From Marinobacter nitratireducens (lineage in GTDB: Bacteria; Pseudomonadota; Gammaproteobacteria; Pseudomonadales; Oleiphilaceae), in the NCBI RefSeq assembly GCF_000708045.1, contig NZ_ANIE01000006.1, positions 1-64,000 of the forward strand: a DNA stretch of 64,000 bases, read 5' to 3'. The translations under genes and the position numbers were made by a program. The notes below the pieces were generated by a model that was given only the letters and a program-made list of their open reading frames with translations, did no database searches and was not told the DNA's origin. Below are positions 8,189 to 16,355 of this stretch, piece by piece; position 1 is the stretch's first letter, and every line of letters starts with the position of its first letter.

Positions 8189-9043
8189 TTAACGTCCTTG
8201 TTCGCATTCCAGTTGGCTGAGGATCTGGAGGGGTGTCTGGTCCGTACCTTGGGCCAGTTGTCGCCACTGGGACGATTCCTGCAGCGGCCCCTGGACTTTG
8301 ATGGCCATACGGAGCCAGCGATCTTGGTCCGCCTGGGTCGCTAATCCTAATTCCTGGGCCGCCTTTACTTCGCTCAACACAAAACTATCGGCATCGTCTG
8401 AGGGAATATAACCTCGGTAATTATGCGCCAGTGACAGGGCGAACAGGTGAGACCGGGCCTGATCCATTCTTGCCAGTTGTTCAGCCGATATCACAAATGA
8501 TTTATTTTCACTGAATTCGCCATCCTGTCGCGATGATGACGCTTGCTGCCACTGCCCGTGGTGATACCACAACCATTGACTGCCCGGCCCAATCAGTTGC
8601 TGTTGTTGAAGGGGCTCCAGAACGGCAAACAAAGGGCCAAGGCTGCGGGGATCGTAGTAGCGAAAGACGGAGGGTTTTCCGTCCTTTTCAACAATAGCTC
8701 GCAGGCGCAGGTGATCTGCCATTGTCTCAAGACTGACATCGGGCGCGGAAATCAGCATGCCCAAGCATTCACTCTGATAGCGCTCAATCAACGCCTGGTG
8801 AAATGCCGGCGCTTCCCTGAGTTCAATCAGAATGGGACCTGTCGTCCAGTGATTCGCCAGCGCCGTGCCCTGGTACAGAGACGCCCAAGGAATCTCTCGC
8901 TGGTCAACATGGCTGTACAGCCAGCCCAGTAGCTGACCTTCGTCTTTCTGGGCCAGGTCCAGAATGGCAAAGTCTGTCTGTTCTGGTGCTTCCGTTTGTT
9001 GAGGTATCGATTCAATTATGCTCATAGGTGACTCGAGGTCCAT
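8189..9043 (-). CDS. DUF4123 T6SS effector adaptor/chaperone
   Basis: The 284-residue protein fits the DUF4123 family: an N-terminal half with ILIELREAPAFHQAL, then the family signature FRYYDPRSLGPLFAVLEP, LIGPGSQWLWY and a C-terminal helical part. DUF4123 proteins are cytoplasmic adaptors that bind both a VgrG tip and the effector encoded next to them. This one lies between VgrG (with its immunity gene) and a 1045-residue protein, all on the same strand with gaps of 22 and 3 bases, which strongly points to that large protein as its client. Start: ATG 9043 is used; ATG 9025 is a reasonable alternative because neither has a strong ribosome binding site. Confidence 0.85.
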   Translation of the reverse strand: MDLESPMSIIESIPQQTEAPEQTDFAILDLAQKDEGQLLGWLYSHVDQREIPWASLYQGTALANHWTTGPILIELREAPAFHQALIERYQSECLGMLISAPDVSLETMADHLRLRAIVEKDGKPSVFRYYDPRSLGPLFAVLEPLQQQQLIGPGSQWLWYHHGQWQQASSSRQDGEFSENKSFVISAEQLARMDQARSHLFALSLAHNYRGYIPSDDADSFVLSEVKAAQELGLATQADQDRWLRMAIKVQGPLQESSQWRQLAQGTDQTPLQILSQLECEQGR

Positions 9044-9065
9044 CGCAGTCGGATTGAAAGAATGG

Positions 9066-9572
9066 TTATTTACCGACCTCCGTCGGCTTGCGGCCCTCCG
9101 GGGCTTTCATCTTATAAATCCAGCCATCATACATTTCCCAAAGCTGGCCATTCACCAGCTCAAGGTTAATGGAAGCCTCCCCGACCGCATCGCCTTCGTC
9201 ATAAACGTGTAAGACGTTAATGGAAGTCCTATCCAACCCGAATCCGTAAAAGTTACTCCAGCGATTAACATCTATCTCACCTTCTTCAGGTACTGGGTAA
9301 CACTCCAACTCATAGGATGGATTGGAAATGACGAAATCCCTGACCTGGAATTTATTGGGATAGACTAAAACCGGTTCACCAATATGTTCTTGAGCCGATG
9401 ACTCTGTAGTCAGCCCCCCACCATACTTAACAATATCGAAGACTACGTAGCTGGAATAAATATCGCCCAGTGCATGCCCTGAGCAAGTCGTTGCATTATT
9501 ACTGCCACCAACGGCTAAGCAGCCTGCCGAAATTAAACTCAGCATGAGAACTAGAAAACTTCTGAACATCAA
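9066..9572 (-). CDS. lipoprotein, likely immunity to VgrG lysozyme domain
   Basis: The 168-residue product has a lipoprotein signal: FLVLMLSLISAGC with lipobox ISAGC. The mature part has a few cysteines (TTCSGHALG, YELECYPVP) and no family I recognise. It starts 18 bases after the vgrG gene, whose C-terminus is a peptidoglycan-cleaving domain. A lipoprotein exposed to the periplasm is where an immunity protein against such a toxin must act, so I infer that it protects the cell from its own VgrG-lysozyme. The base composition is lower in GC than vgrG, as is common for immunity genes. Confidence 0.7.
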   Translation of the reverse strand: MMFRSFLVLMLSLISAGCLAVGGSNNATTCSGHALGDIYSSYVVFDIVKYGGGLTTESSAQEHIGEPVLVYPNKFQVRDFVISNPSYELECYPVPEEGEIDVNRWSNFYGFGLDRTSINVLHVYDEGDAVGEASINLELVNGQLWEMYDGWIYKMKAPEGRKPTEVGK

Positions 9573-9590
9573 CGGTCCCCTGTATTTAAG

Positions 9591-12389
9591 CTACCACTTT
9601 TCATAGGTGGCATTTGAATAGACATCCCATTCTGCTTTTCGACGATTCACCAACCCCTGATTAACGGAACCCTGCGAACGATTCCATGCCTTCCAAGCAC
9701 TTTCCAGGTTCGAATAAGGCGTGGACGTTTGCGGATCATTTATCAGGGAAACCGCAGAAGAGCTGGAGAAGCCCGAGATACCGATGTTGTACGCAAGCAT
9801 GACAGCCGCATCAAACTGGTTCTGCAAAAGGCTAACGCTGATCGCTTCATTAACGGAGTCAACAAAAGGCGCCACGTCCGCGGCAAAAAGAGCATCAGCC
9901 TGATCAGCCGTGATTCCATTTTTGTAAATAGGCCACTCACTTTTTGAGATTAAGTGGCCATACCCGATGGTCGCACCTCTGACCCAAGTAGAAATATTTT
10001 GTCCTGTCTGGTCATCGTATGGACTCAGACGCAATTCCTCGACGCTTTTCAGCAGCGCCTCTCCTTCCACGCTTAATTCCATTTGCGCGTTGTTTCCAGC
10101 GCCTTCGGCATTTCCGCCATCCTGACTGCGGTCTGGTTGTGCCATGCCGTTGACATCATTCTGTTGAGCACCGCCGCCATTATCCACTGTACGGCTCGCA
10201 GGTGAACTCTGACGATCGTGATTGTGGATAACACAATGCCCACTACTATCGAACTCACACCCGGAGACAAACGTATTACCGGCCTTGGCAACCTGGGCAA
10301 ATACAGTCGCGGTCAATGCCGAAATCCCCGTAACAATCCCGGCCTCTGAGTCGCTGGCATTGGCCGACGACACGCTTGGCGATAGCGACGTATCTGCTAC
10401 GCCATTCATGCGTACTCCCGTTGCCGCCAACTGCGCCGATTCACTGCCCGGCTGCTCCTGATCCGCAAGGGCGTTTGGTTGAATCGGCGCCAGCGCCGAC
10501 ACCCCAGTACCACTTCCCGGCCCACCGCCGGAATTCATGCGTACCAGCGGCCCGGAAACCGTCACACCACTCGGGTCAACTTTCACAAAGCTACCGCCGG
10601 CGGTCAGCGTGACTTCCGCGCCGGCTTCGATGACGATTTTGATGCCAGCTTTGTGGTGGATTTCCGTTCCCGCTTCCACCAGCTGATTTTTGCCCTGCTT
10701 GCTGTGATGATTTCCTTTCACGGTGTGGCTGTAATCAGCGCCAATCTGTTCGCGGTGCTCACCATCTACGGTGTGATGGCTGTTGCCTTTGGTGTGGGCA
10801 AAGCGGTCGTTCTCCACCGTCAGGTGGCTATCGTTTCTGATCACTTCGGTGCGGTTGTGTTCGGTCAGCAGGTCCAGGTCTTTCTGGGCATGAACGTAGA
10901 TCTGTTCCTGATCTGCTTCGTCCTCGAACCGCAGTTCGTTGCTGCCCTCGCCCTTGTGGGTCTGGGTTTTCAGGGTGGTTCGGGTTTTGTGTTCCGGCAG
11001 CGAGTACGGCGGTGTATTGGTGGCGTGGTACGTCCGGCCAGTGATAATGGGCTGGTCCGGGTCGCCATCCAGGAATGAGACAATCACTTCGTGGCCGATT
11101 CTCGGCAGGGCCATGAAGCCGTACTGGCCTCCGGCCCAGCCCTGGCTGACTCTTAGCCAGGCGCTGCTGTGTTCGTCGTTTTGGCTGTATCGATCCCAGG
11201 GGAAGCGGACTTTGACCCGGCCGTACTGGTCGCAGTGGATTTCTTCCCCGTCCGGGCCGGTCACGAGTGCGATCTGGGGGCCGTCCATCAGGGGGCGGTG
11301 TTCGCAGATGGGGCGCCAGGTCTTGTCCGCCGGGATGGCACTGAATTCGTTGTGGTAGCTGGTCGGGTCGCTGCCGCCCTCTTCTTCCAGGGCCTGGGGC
11401 TGTTTGCCGGTGTGGGTGATGGCGGTGAGCAGCCATTCCCGGTTCAGGGTCTCGGTGTCGTGGTCGGTGAGTGCGACTTTGGCCCCGGCGGTGAAGTCCG
11501 GTCGGTTGCTTTCGCCGTTGGCGGTGCTGGCGTTGTTTCTGAGGGCGTCGAGCCGGGTCTGGGTAAAGGGCTGGCCCGAGGCGTCAGCCTTGAAGCGGCC
11601 GGGGTAGTCGTAGTGCTGATAATCGTCCCGCTGGTTCAGGTTGCCGCTGGTCTGTTCGTGTATCAGGGCGTAGGCGGGGTTCTTGAAGGTGTAGTCCTTC
11701 ATGGCGACGGAGGCGGCTCTAACCCGTTCCTGATAGCTAAAGCGGAAGACGCAGGCCTGCTTGGTGCTGCCACCGGCTTTGGCGTTGTAGGTCACGTTAT
11801 CCAGTCTCGGGGCGTCGCCGTGATGATCGGCGACGATCAAGCCGGGCTGGGTTTCGCCATCCACGCTGCCGTGCTGGTAGCGGTAGTGCCAGCCTTCTTC
11901 GGCCGCCAGCCGGTTGATGAAGTCCAGATCGCTCTCCCGGTGCTGGACGCAGTATTCCCGTTCTTCCGGGGGGCGTTTGAGGTCGAACACGGAGTCCACG
12001 ATGCCCCGCTCTTCCAGCAGGGTGCGCACGATGGCGTCGGCGCTCTGGGTCTGGAAGATGCGGCTGTTGTGCATCAGGCCCAGGCGCCACAGCGGCGGCT
12101 GGATCACGAGTTCGTAGCGGGTTCGCCGATGGCCGGTGTCCCCGCGGGCGAATTCGTTGACCACGCCGGTGAAGCGCCGCAGCGGCGCGCCATCCTGCCA
12201 GACCACCAGATCCACGGGCTGTTCCAGCACATCGGCTGCCTGGATCGAAGGATCGGTGCTGGCCAGTTCGAGCCGGCCCTGAAAGAGGTCGGAGAGGCCT
12301 TCGGTCAGCGCAAAGCCAACCACGGCGAATAGATCTTGGGGGAGTTCACCAACACGGGCGGTGAACTGCAGTCCGCTTGCCTGGGGCAT
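9591..12389 (-). CDS. vgrG: evolved VgrG with C-terminal GH24-type lysozyme domain
   Basis: This 932-residue protein is a T6SS spike. Residues 1-~500 form the gp27/gp5-like VgrG core, with the OB-fold segment at ~380-450 (KVRFPWDRYSQ, LPRIGHEVIVSFLDGDPD, IITGRTYHA). Residues ~495-640 carry the repeats of the trimeric beta-helix needle (HAQKDLDLLTEHNRTEV, GNSHHTVDGEH). A Ser/Gly/Ala-rich linker follows to ~770. Residues 771-932 are a T4-lysozyme-like (GH24) muramidase domain: EELRLSPYDD and ATIGYGHL match the family's catalytic E-(8 residues)-D-T layout, giving Glu784, Asp793 and Thr807 as likely catalytic residues. It would puncture a target cell and cut peptidoglycan. It heads a same-strand operon with an immunity lipoprotein, a DUF4123 adaptor and a second effector. 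Confidence 0.95.
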   Translation of the reverse strand: MPQASGLQFTARVGELPQDLFAVVGFALTEGLSDLFQGRLELASTDPSIQAADVLEQPVDLVVWQDGAPLRRFTGVVNEFARGDTGHRRTRYELVIQPPLWRLGLMHNSRIFQTQSADAIVRTLLEERGIVDSVFDLKRPPEEREYCVQHRESDLDFINRLAAEEGWHYRYQHGSVDGETQPGLIVADHHGDAPRLDNVTYNAKAGGSTKQACVFRFSYQERVRAASVAMKDYTFKNPAYALIHEQTSGNLNQRDDYQHYDYPGRFKADASGQPFTQTRLDALRNNASTANGESNRPDFTAGAKVALTDHDTETLNREWLLTAITHTGKQPQALEEEGGSDPTSYHNEFSAIPADKTWRPICEHRPLMDGPQIALVTGPDGEEIHCDQYGRVKVRFPWDRYSQNDEHSSAWLRVSQGWAGGQYGFMALPRIGHEVIVSFLDGDPDQPIITGRTYHATNTPPYSLPEHKTRTTLKTQTHKGEGSNELRFEDEADQEQIYVHAQKDLDLLTEHNRTEVIRNDSHLTVENDRFAHTKGNSHHTVDGEHREQIGADYSHTVKGNHHSKQGKNQLVEAGTEIHHKAGIKIVIEAGAEVTLTAGGSFVKVDPSGVTVSGPLVRMNSGGGPGSGTGVSALAPIQPNALADQEQPGSESAQLAATGVRMNGVADTSLSPSVSSANASDSEAGIVTGISALTATVFAQVAKAGNTFVSGCEFDSSGHCVIHNHDRQSSPASRTVDNGGGAQQNDVNGMAQPDRSQDGGNAEGAGNNAQMELSVEGEALLKSVEELRLSPYDDQTGQNISTWVRGATIGYGHLISKSEWPIYKNGITADQADALFAADVAPFVDSVNEAISVSLLQNQFDAAVMLAYNIGISGFSSSSAVSLINDPQTSTPYSNLESAWKAWNRSQGSVNQGLVNRRKAEWDVYSNATYEKW

Positions 12390-12511
12390 ATCTTCAATCC
12401 TTGAAGGTATGTTTTGTATTGTCTCGGGAACATCAGTAACCAGCTCCTTGGCTACTGTCCCTGAAGCCTCGCAAAATTATCAGCACCTATGCCAAAAATC
12501 CAGCCCAAAAC

Positions 12512-12536
12512 GAAAAAGCCCCGCAGTTGCGGGGCT
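12512..12536 (-). terminator. Rho-independent terminator of PEP-CTERM gene
   Basis: On the minus strand, AGCCCCGC-AACT-GCGGGGCT is followed by TTTTTCG. This is a perfect 8-bp GC-rich stem with a U tract, placed 19 bases after the stop of the PEP-CTERM gene. Confidence 0.9.
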
Positions 12537-12554
12537 GATTCGATAAGGCATCAA

Positions 12555-13280
12555 TTACGCGGCCTTTCTCCTCCGGGACACGCCAAGGCCCAGCAATCCA
12601 AGCCCCAGGAGCCCGATGGTTCCCGGCTCGGGAACCGAGCGCACATTCAGACTGGCCAACAGGTTTACACTGGTTGTACCGTTTTCCTTGGTGACCAGTT
12701 CATTCACATTTCCTTCAAACCCAAGCAGGCTCAAAGAATAAGCGTTTCCGCCCAAAACAAACTCCGAGCTCATCATCTGTTCATCGAAGGTCACAGTGAC
12801 GATGTCATCCACAAGGCTGTGAACCATCTTTTCCCAACAATGCCAGCCAAAGAACCAGACACACTTTTCAACAGGCGCCTGATTCAGCGTTTCATTGTGA
12901 GCGAATCCAAATGTGAACGGCCCGGTTGCTACCGAACCGGAGCCATTGGAAAAGCTGGCGTATACGTCCAGATCGACACTGTCGATGGCAGTACCAGCCG
13001 GAATTTCATAGTTGTAGTGGGTAAATTCACCCAGCACGAACGGCGAGTTGTCATTGATGGTTTGAGGAAGCAGAGGATTGGCTTCGAAGCCGTATCCACT
13101 CTTGTCACCGTAACTTCCGCCCCAGCGAATCTGACTGGTATCTTCACCGGTGACGTTCTGGCCGCCTGCGGCATTGACCCATTGGCCGCTCACCGAATCG
13201 AGATCAACCGGAAATGCTGTTGCGAAACCTGAGAGCGCAAAGAGGGCTGCGCCCCCAACAATCGATTTGAACATATTCAT
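12555..13280 (-). CDS. PEP-CTERM sorting-domain secreted protein
   Basis: The 241-residue protein has an N-terminal signal peptide (GGAALFALSGFATA) and a textbook PEP-CTERM tail: VPEPGTIGLLGLGLLG followed by a short basic end (SRRRKAA). Such tails are recognised by exosortase (EpsH-type) systems that move the protein across the envelope, usually together with exopolysaccharide. The mature part has no catalytic motif I recognise. Its first segment, VDLDSVSGQWVNAAGG, resembles the start of many choice-of-anchor or THxN-type PEP-CTERM proteins. No exosortase gene is in the window, so it must be elsewhere if the signal is used. The gene stands alone, with its own terminator and about 200 bases of upstream DNA. 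Confidence 0.9.
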   Translation of the reverse strand: MNMFKSIVGGAALFALSGFATAFPVDLDSVSGQWVNAAGGQNVTGEDTSQIRWGGSYGDKSGYGFEANPLLPQTINDNSPFVLGEFTHYNYEIPAGTAIDSVDLDVYASFSNGSGSVATGPFTFGFAHNETLNQAPVEKCVWFFGWHCWEKMVHSLVDDIVTVTFDEQMMSSEFVLGGNAYSLSLLGFEGNVNELVTKENGTTSVNLLASLNVRSVPEPGTIGLLGLGLLGLGVSRRRKAA

Positions 13281-13458
13281 AGGAACATCCCTTTAACTAA
13301 ACTCAACACGCTTTGTAGCGAACTAACGTTACGCAACGCATGTAAGCAAGCTTCGGGCCAGAAAAATAAAGCATTATTTTTCATGCACCTATAAGTTCAG
13401 CCTGACATCGACCGTAAACAAACCTGACATATCGCAAAGGCAGGGAGTCCGAGGAACA

Positions 13459-13476
13459 GGCACGGACAGCCGTGCC
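13459..13476 (-). terminator. possible hairpin after mmsB
   Basis: GGCACGG-ACAG-CCGTGCC forms a perfect 7-bp stem with a 4-base loop, nine bases after the mmsB stop. No clear U tract follows on the minus strand, so termination here is only a suggestion. Confidence 0.4.
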
Positions 13477-13484
13477 CGTCCATC

Positions 13485-14372
13485 TCATTCAGGCTTGTAA
13501 AGCCTTTGAATACTTGAGAAATCCAGCCCTCCATTACCCTGCCCGGCATGCAGTTCGAACAGGTTTCTGGCCAAGGATCCCATGGGGATAGACGCATGGT
13601 TTTTGACCGCGTTATCGAATGCAAGCCCCAAGTCTTTATTCATAAGATTGACTAGAAATCCGCCTTCATAGCCCCGGGAGGCTGGCGCGCCTTCCATCAC
13701 GCCCGGCCAAGGATTGTACACATTCAGCGCCCAGTTACCGCCGGAACTCTGCTTCATGATCTCCGACAGTACCGCTGGATCAAGACCATTTTTGACACCA
13801 AGCGCCAGCGCCTCACTGGTGCCCGCCATCAGAATCGCCAACAGCATGTTGTTGCAGATCTTTGCGACCTGCCCCGAGCCGTGATCGCCAGCGTGGAAGA
13901 TGTTCTTACCCATTGCTTCCAGAATGGGCTTCGCCTTGTTGAAGTTTTCTTCCGACCCACCGCAAATGAAGGAGAGCGTGCCCGCCTTGGCACCACCCAC
14001 ACCGCCAGATACTGGCGCATCGAGGAACGGAATGTTGTGGGCTTCTGCGGCCTCAGCAACGCCGCGAGCCGTCTCCGGCGCGATGGTGGAGGAATCAATG
14101 ACCAGAGTGCCCTCTGGCAGATTCGCCAAGAGGCCCTCACTGCCGAGGTAAACCGCTTCCACATGCTGGCCAGCAGGCAGCATAGTGATCACACATTCGG
14201 CTCCGTCGGCGGCCTCATGAGCGGTATCTGCGGTTTTAGCACCCTCTGCCACCAAAGCCTGAACGGCCTCTTTCGAGAGATCAAAAACCGTCACGTCATG
14301 CCCGGCCTTGACCAGATTTGCGGCCATCGGGCCGCCCATGTTGCCCAGACCGATGAAGGTAATGATTGCCAT
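13485..14372 (-). CDS. mmsB: 3-hydroxyisobutyrate dehydrogenase
   Basis: The 295-residue enzyme oxidises 3-hydroxyisobutyrate to methylmalonate semialdehyde with NAD+ in valine degradation. It begins with the dinucleotide-binding GLGNMGGPMA typical of beta-hydroxyacid dehydrogenases. It then shows the family segment DAPVSGGVGGAKAGTL for substrate binding and GSGQVAKICNNMLL, with the conserved catalytic lysine in KICNN. Length and motifs match MmsB/HIBADH. It is the last gene of a five-gene operon on the minus strand, 72 bases after the 3-hydroxyisobutyryl-CoA hydrolase that makes its substrate. Confidence 0.95.
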   Translation of the reverse strand: MAIITFIGLGNMGGPMAANLVKAGHDVTVFDLSKEAVQALVAEGAKTADTAHEAADGAECVITMLPAGQHVEAVYLGSEGLLANLPEGTLVIDSSTIAPETARGVAEAAEAHNIPFLDAPVSGGVGGAKAGTLSFICGGSEENFNKAKPILEAMGKNIFHAGDHGSGQVAKICNNMLLAILMAGTSEALALGVKNGLDPAVLSEIMKQSSGGNWALNVYNPWPGVMEGAPASRGYEGGFLVNLMNKDLGLAFDNAVKNHASIPMGSLARNLFELHAGQGNGGLDFSSIQRLYKPE

Positions 14373-14444
14373 ATCGTTTTCCCCTTTATTGTTGTACTCG
14401 ATGGGCCGGGCAGCCCCTGTTACCAGGCGCCCGCCCGACGTCGG

Positions 14445-15515
14445 TTATGCGAAAAAGTCGTCAATCCACTGAGTATCCATTTCACCCAGCGAGGCGTAGC
14501 GCCAGCGCGGCTGTAAATCCTTGTCGATCAGAAGCGCGCGAATACCCTCGGCAAACTCTCCCTTCCTCAGGCAGTTCTTTGACAGAATCAATTCCTTATC
14601 CAGAACCTCTTTCAGGCCGTCATGCCTGCAGCGTGCAAGGTGGTTCCAGACCAGCGCCAGAGATGTCGGAGAGGCCGAATCAAGTGCTTTTGTCGCCTTG
14701 GCCATCCAACCGTCGCCGCCAGACAACTCCTTCAGCTGATCAACCACGGCTTCCAGCGAATCACCGTCGGTAACACGATTGATCTCATCAAAGTTGTCGC
14801 GAACCGGGGATGCCGGCAAGGCATCTGTGCTACGCGCCTCGAACTGCCGAACCACCGAACTGACAACACTGTGGGCATCGCGGCCCGCCCAACTCTGCTG
14901 CTTCAGTGACGCGAAAACCTCGGATTTAAGATCATGCCGTATGAAGCGATCCGCCAGGCCAGTGAATACAGCATCCGCACCATTGATGCGGGCGCCGGTC
15001 AAGCCCAGGAACAGACCGGTTCTTCCTGGCGCACGGTTCAGGAACCATCCTGCGGCCACGTCCGGATACAGTCCGATGGTGATCTCGGGCATCGCCAGCT
15101 TCGAACCTTCAGTGACGATCCGGTGGGACGCGCCCTCCATGATGCCCATACCGCCGCCCATCACAATGCCATGTCCCCAGCAGACAATCGGCTTCGGGTA
15201 GGTATGGATCAGGTAATCCAGTTCATACTCTTCGGTGAAAAAGGCGTCGCCTTCGGCGCCGGCTTCCGGCTCGGTCATGCTGCGATACAACGCTACGATG
15301 TCGCCACCCGCGCAGAACGCCTTATCACCTTCGGCATCCAGCCAGATCGCCTTAACCCGGCTGTCTTCCGCCCATTGATTGAGCTTGGGCGTCAGCATTC
15401 GAATCATTTCGAGCGACAGAGAGTTCAGAGCTCTCGGGTTATTCAAATGCACGGACCCGATGACCGTACCGTCCTCGTTCTGCCATTCATCAAATACGAT
15501 GGATTGCTCACTCAT
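14445..15515 (-). CDS. 3-hydroxyisobutyryl-CoA hydrolase
   Basis: The 356-residue crotonase-superfamily protein is longer than hydratases and matches HIBCH-type hydrolases. The motifs are AFCAGGDIVALY (oxyanion hole and CoA binding), GGGMGIMEGASHRIV, and MPEITIGLYPDVAAGWFL, where the conserved Glu and Asp of HIBCH sit. A C-terminal KNCLRKGEFAEGIRALL resembles the family's NFxEGVRALLIDKD end. It hydrolyses 3-hydroxyisobutyryl-CoA to free 3-hydroxyisobutyrate and so limits build-up of toxic methacrylyl-CoA. It lies between the hydratase (30 bases upstream) and mmsB. Confidence 0.92.
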   Translation of the reverse strand: MSEQSIVFDEWQNEDGTVIGSVHLNNPRALNSLSLEMIRMLTPKLNQWAEDSRVKAIWLDAEGDKAFCAGGDIVALYRSMTEPEAGAEGDAFFTEEYELDYLIHTYPKPIVCWGHGIVMGGGMGIMEGASHRIVTEGSKLAMPEITIGLYPDVAAGWFLNRAPGRTGLFLGLTGARINGADAVFTGLADRFIRHDLKSEVFASLKQQSWAGRDAHSVVSSVVRQFEARSTDALPASPVRDNFDEINRVTDGDSLEAVVDQLKELSGGDGWMAKATKALDSASPTSLALVWNHLARCRHDGLKEVLDKELILSKNCLRKGEFAEGIRALLIDKDLQPRWRYASLGEMDTQWIDDFFA

Positions 15516-15545
15516 AGCTATTCCTTGAACCGTCGATCCAGCGGA

Positions 15546-16325
15546 TCAACGGTTTTTCCATTCCGGCTTACGCTTTTCCAGAAAGGCATTCACACCTTCT
15601 TTCTGGTCGTCGGTGGAGAAAAGCTCAACGAACAGCTCACGCTCCATTCGCCAGCCGTCTGCGTGACTGCGTCCTTCTCTGGCGCTCATGACCAGCGTTT
15701 TACAACGCGAAACGGCGGACGGGCTCTGTTTACAGGCACCTTCTGCGAGCTCCAGAGCTTTCTCCAGGCTCTCGCCCTTCGGAACCACTTCCTCGACCAG
15801 ACCGATCTGAGCGGCCTTTTCTGCCGTGACCCGCTCACCACAAAGGATCATGCGCTTGGCCCAGCCCTCTCCTACCAGCCAGGGCAGGTTCTGGGTTCCG
15901 CCAGCGCAAGGCAAGAGACCAACACCCGCCTCCGGCAAGGCCATCTGGGCCTGTTCTTCTGCAATCCGGATGTCACAGGCCATGGCGCATTCCAGCCCGC
16001 CTCCCATGGCGTATCCATTGACGGCAGCGATAGAAACGCCGCGGAATGAGGACAACGCTGCAAAGGCCTGACCGAAAGCCGCCCCCATATCTCCTGCGTT
16101 GGCTTTGTCACCATCCGCGAAGAGTTTGAGGTCTGCCCCGGCGGAGAAGAACTTCTCCCCTTGCCCGGTCACAACCAGGGCATAGATGTCCCTGTCCTCA
16201 TTCAGGTCATTGACGATCTCCACCAGGGCGTTCAGTGACGCCTTTGTCCAGGTGTTGGCCGGCGGATTGCTGATCGTCATTACGGCGATATGCCCGCGCT
16301 TCTCGAGCTGAAGCAGATCACTCAT
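15546..16325 (-). CDS. enoyl-CoA hydratase, likely methacrylyl-CoA hydratase
   Basis: This 259-residue crotonase has the standard FFSAGADLKLFADGD oxyanion-hole region, GYAMGGGLECAMACD, and ALPEAGVGLLPCAGGTQ with the catalytic glutamate. In the operon it lies between the acyl-CoA dehydrogenase and the 3-hydroxyisobutyryl-CoA hydrolase, which implies hydration of methacrylyl-CoA in valine catabolism. Sequence alone cannot exclude broader short-chain enoyl-CoA specificity. The gap on either side is about 30 bases. Confidence 0.92.
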   Translation of the reverse strand: MSDLLQLEKRGHIAVMTISNPPANTWTKASLNALVEIVNDLNEDRDIYALVVTGQGEKFFSAGADLKLFADGDKANAGDMGAAFGQAFAALSSFRGVSIAAVNGYAMGGGLECAMACDIRIAEEQAQMALPEAGVGLLPCAGGTQNLPWLVGEGWAKRMILCGERVTAEKAAQIGLVEEVVPKGESLEKALELAEGACKQSPSAVSRCKTLVMSAREGRSHADGWRMERELFVELFSTDDQKEGVNAFLEKRKPEWKNR

Positions 16326-16355
16326 GTTTGCTCTCCTGTATCCCTATCGTTCTGA

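Noticed and set aside
11169..12332. 387-codon open frame antisense to vgrG
   Set aside because: Repetitive Gly/Val-rich product without family features; the vgrG frame is clearly the coding one.
1..12389. PAAR-domain protein or T6SS core genes in the island
   Set aside because: No PAAR motif or tss core gene is recognisable; the island is an auxiliary vgrG cluster only.
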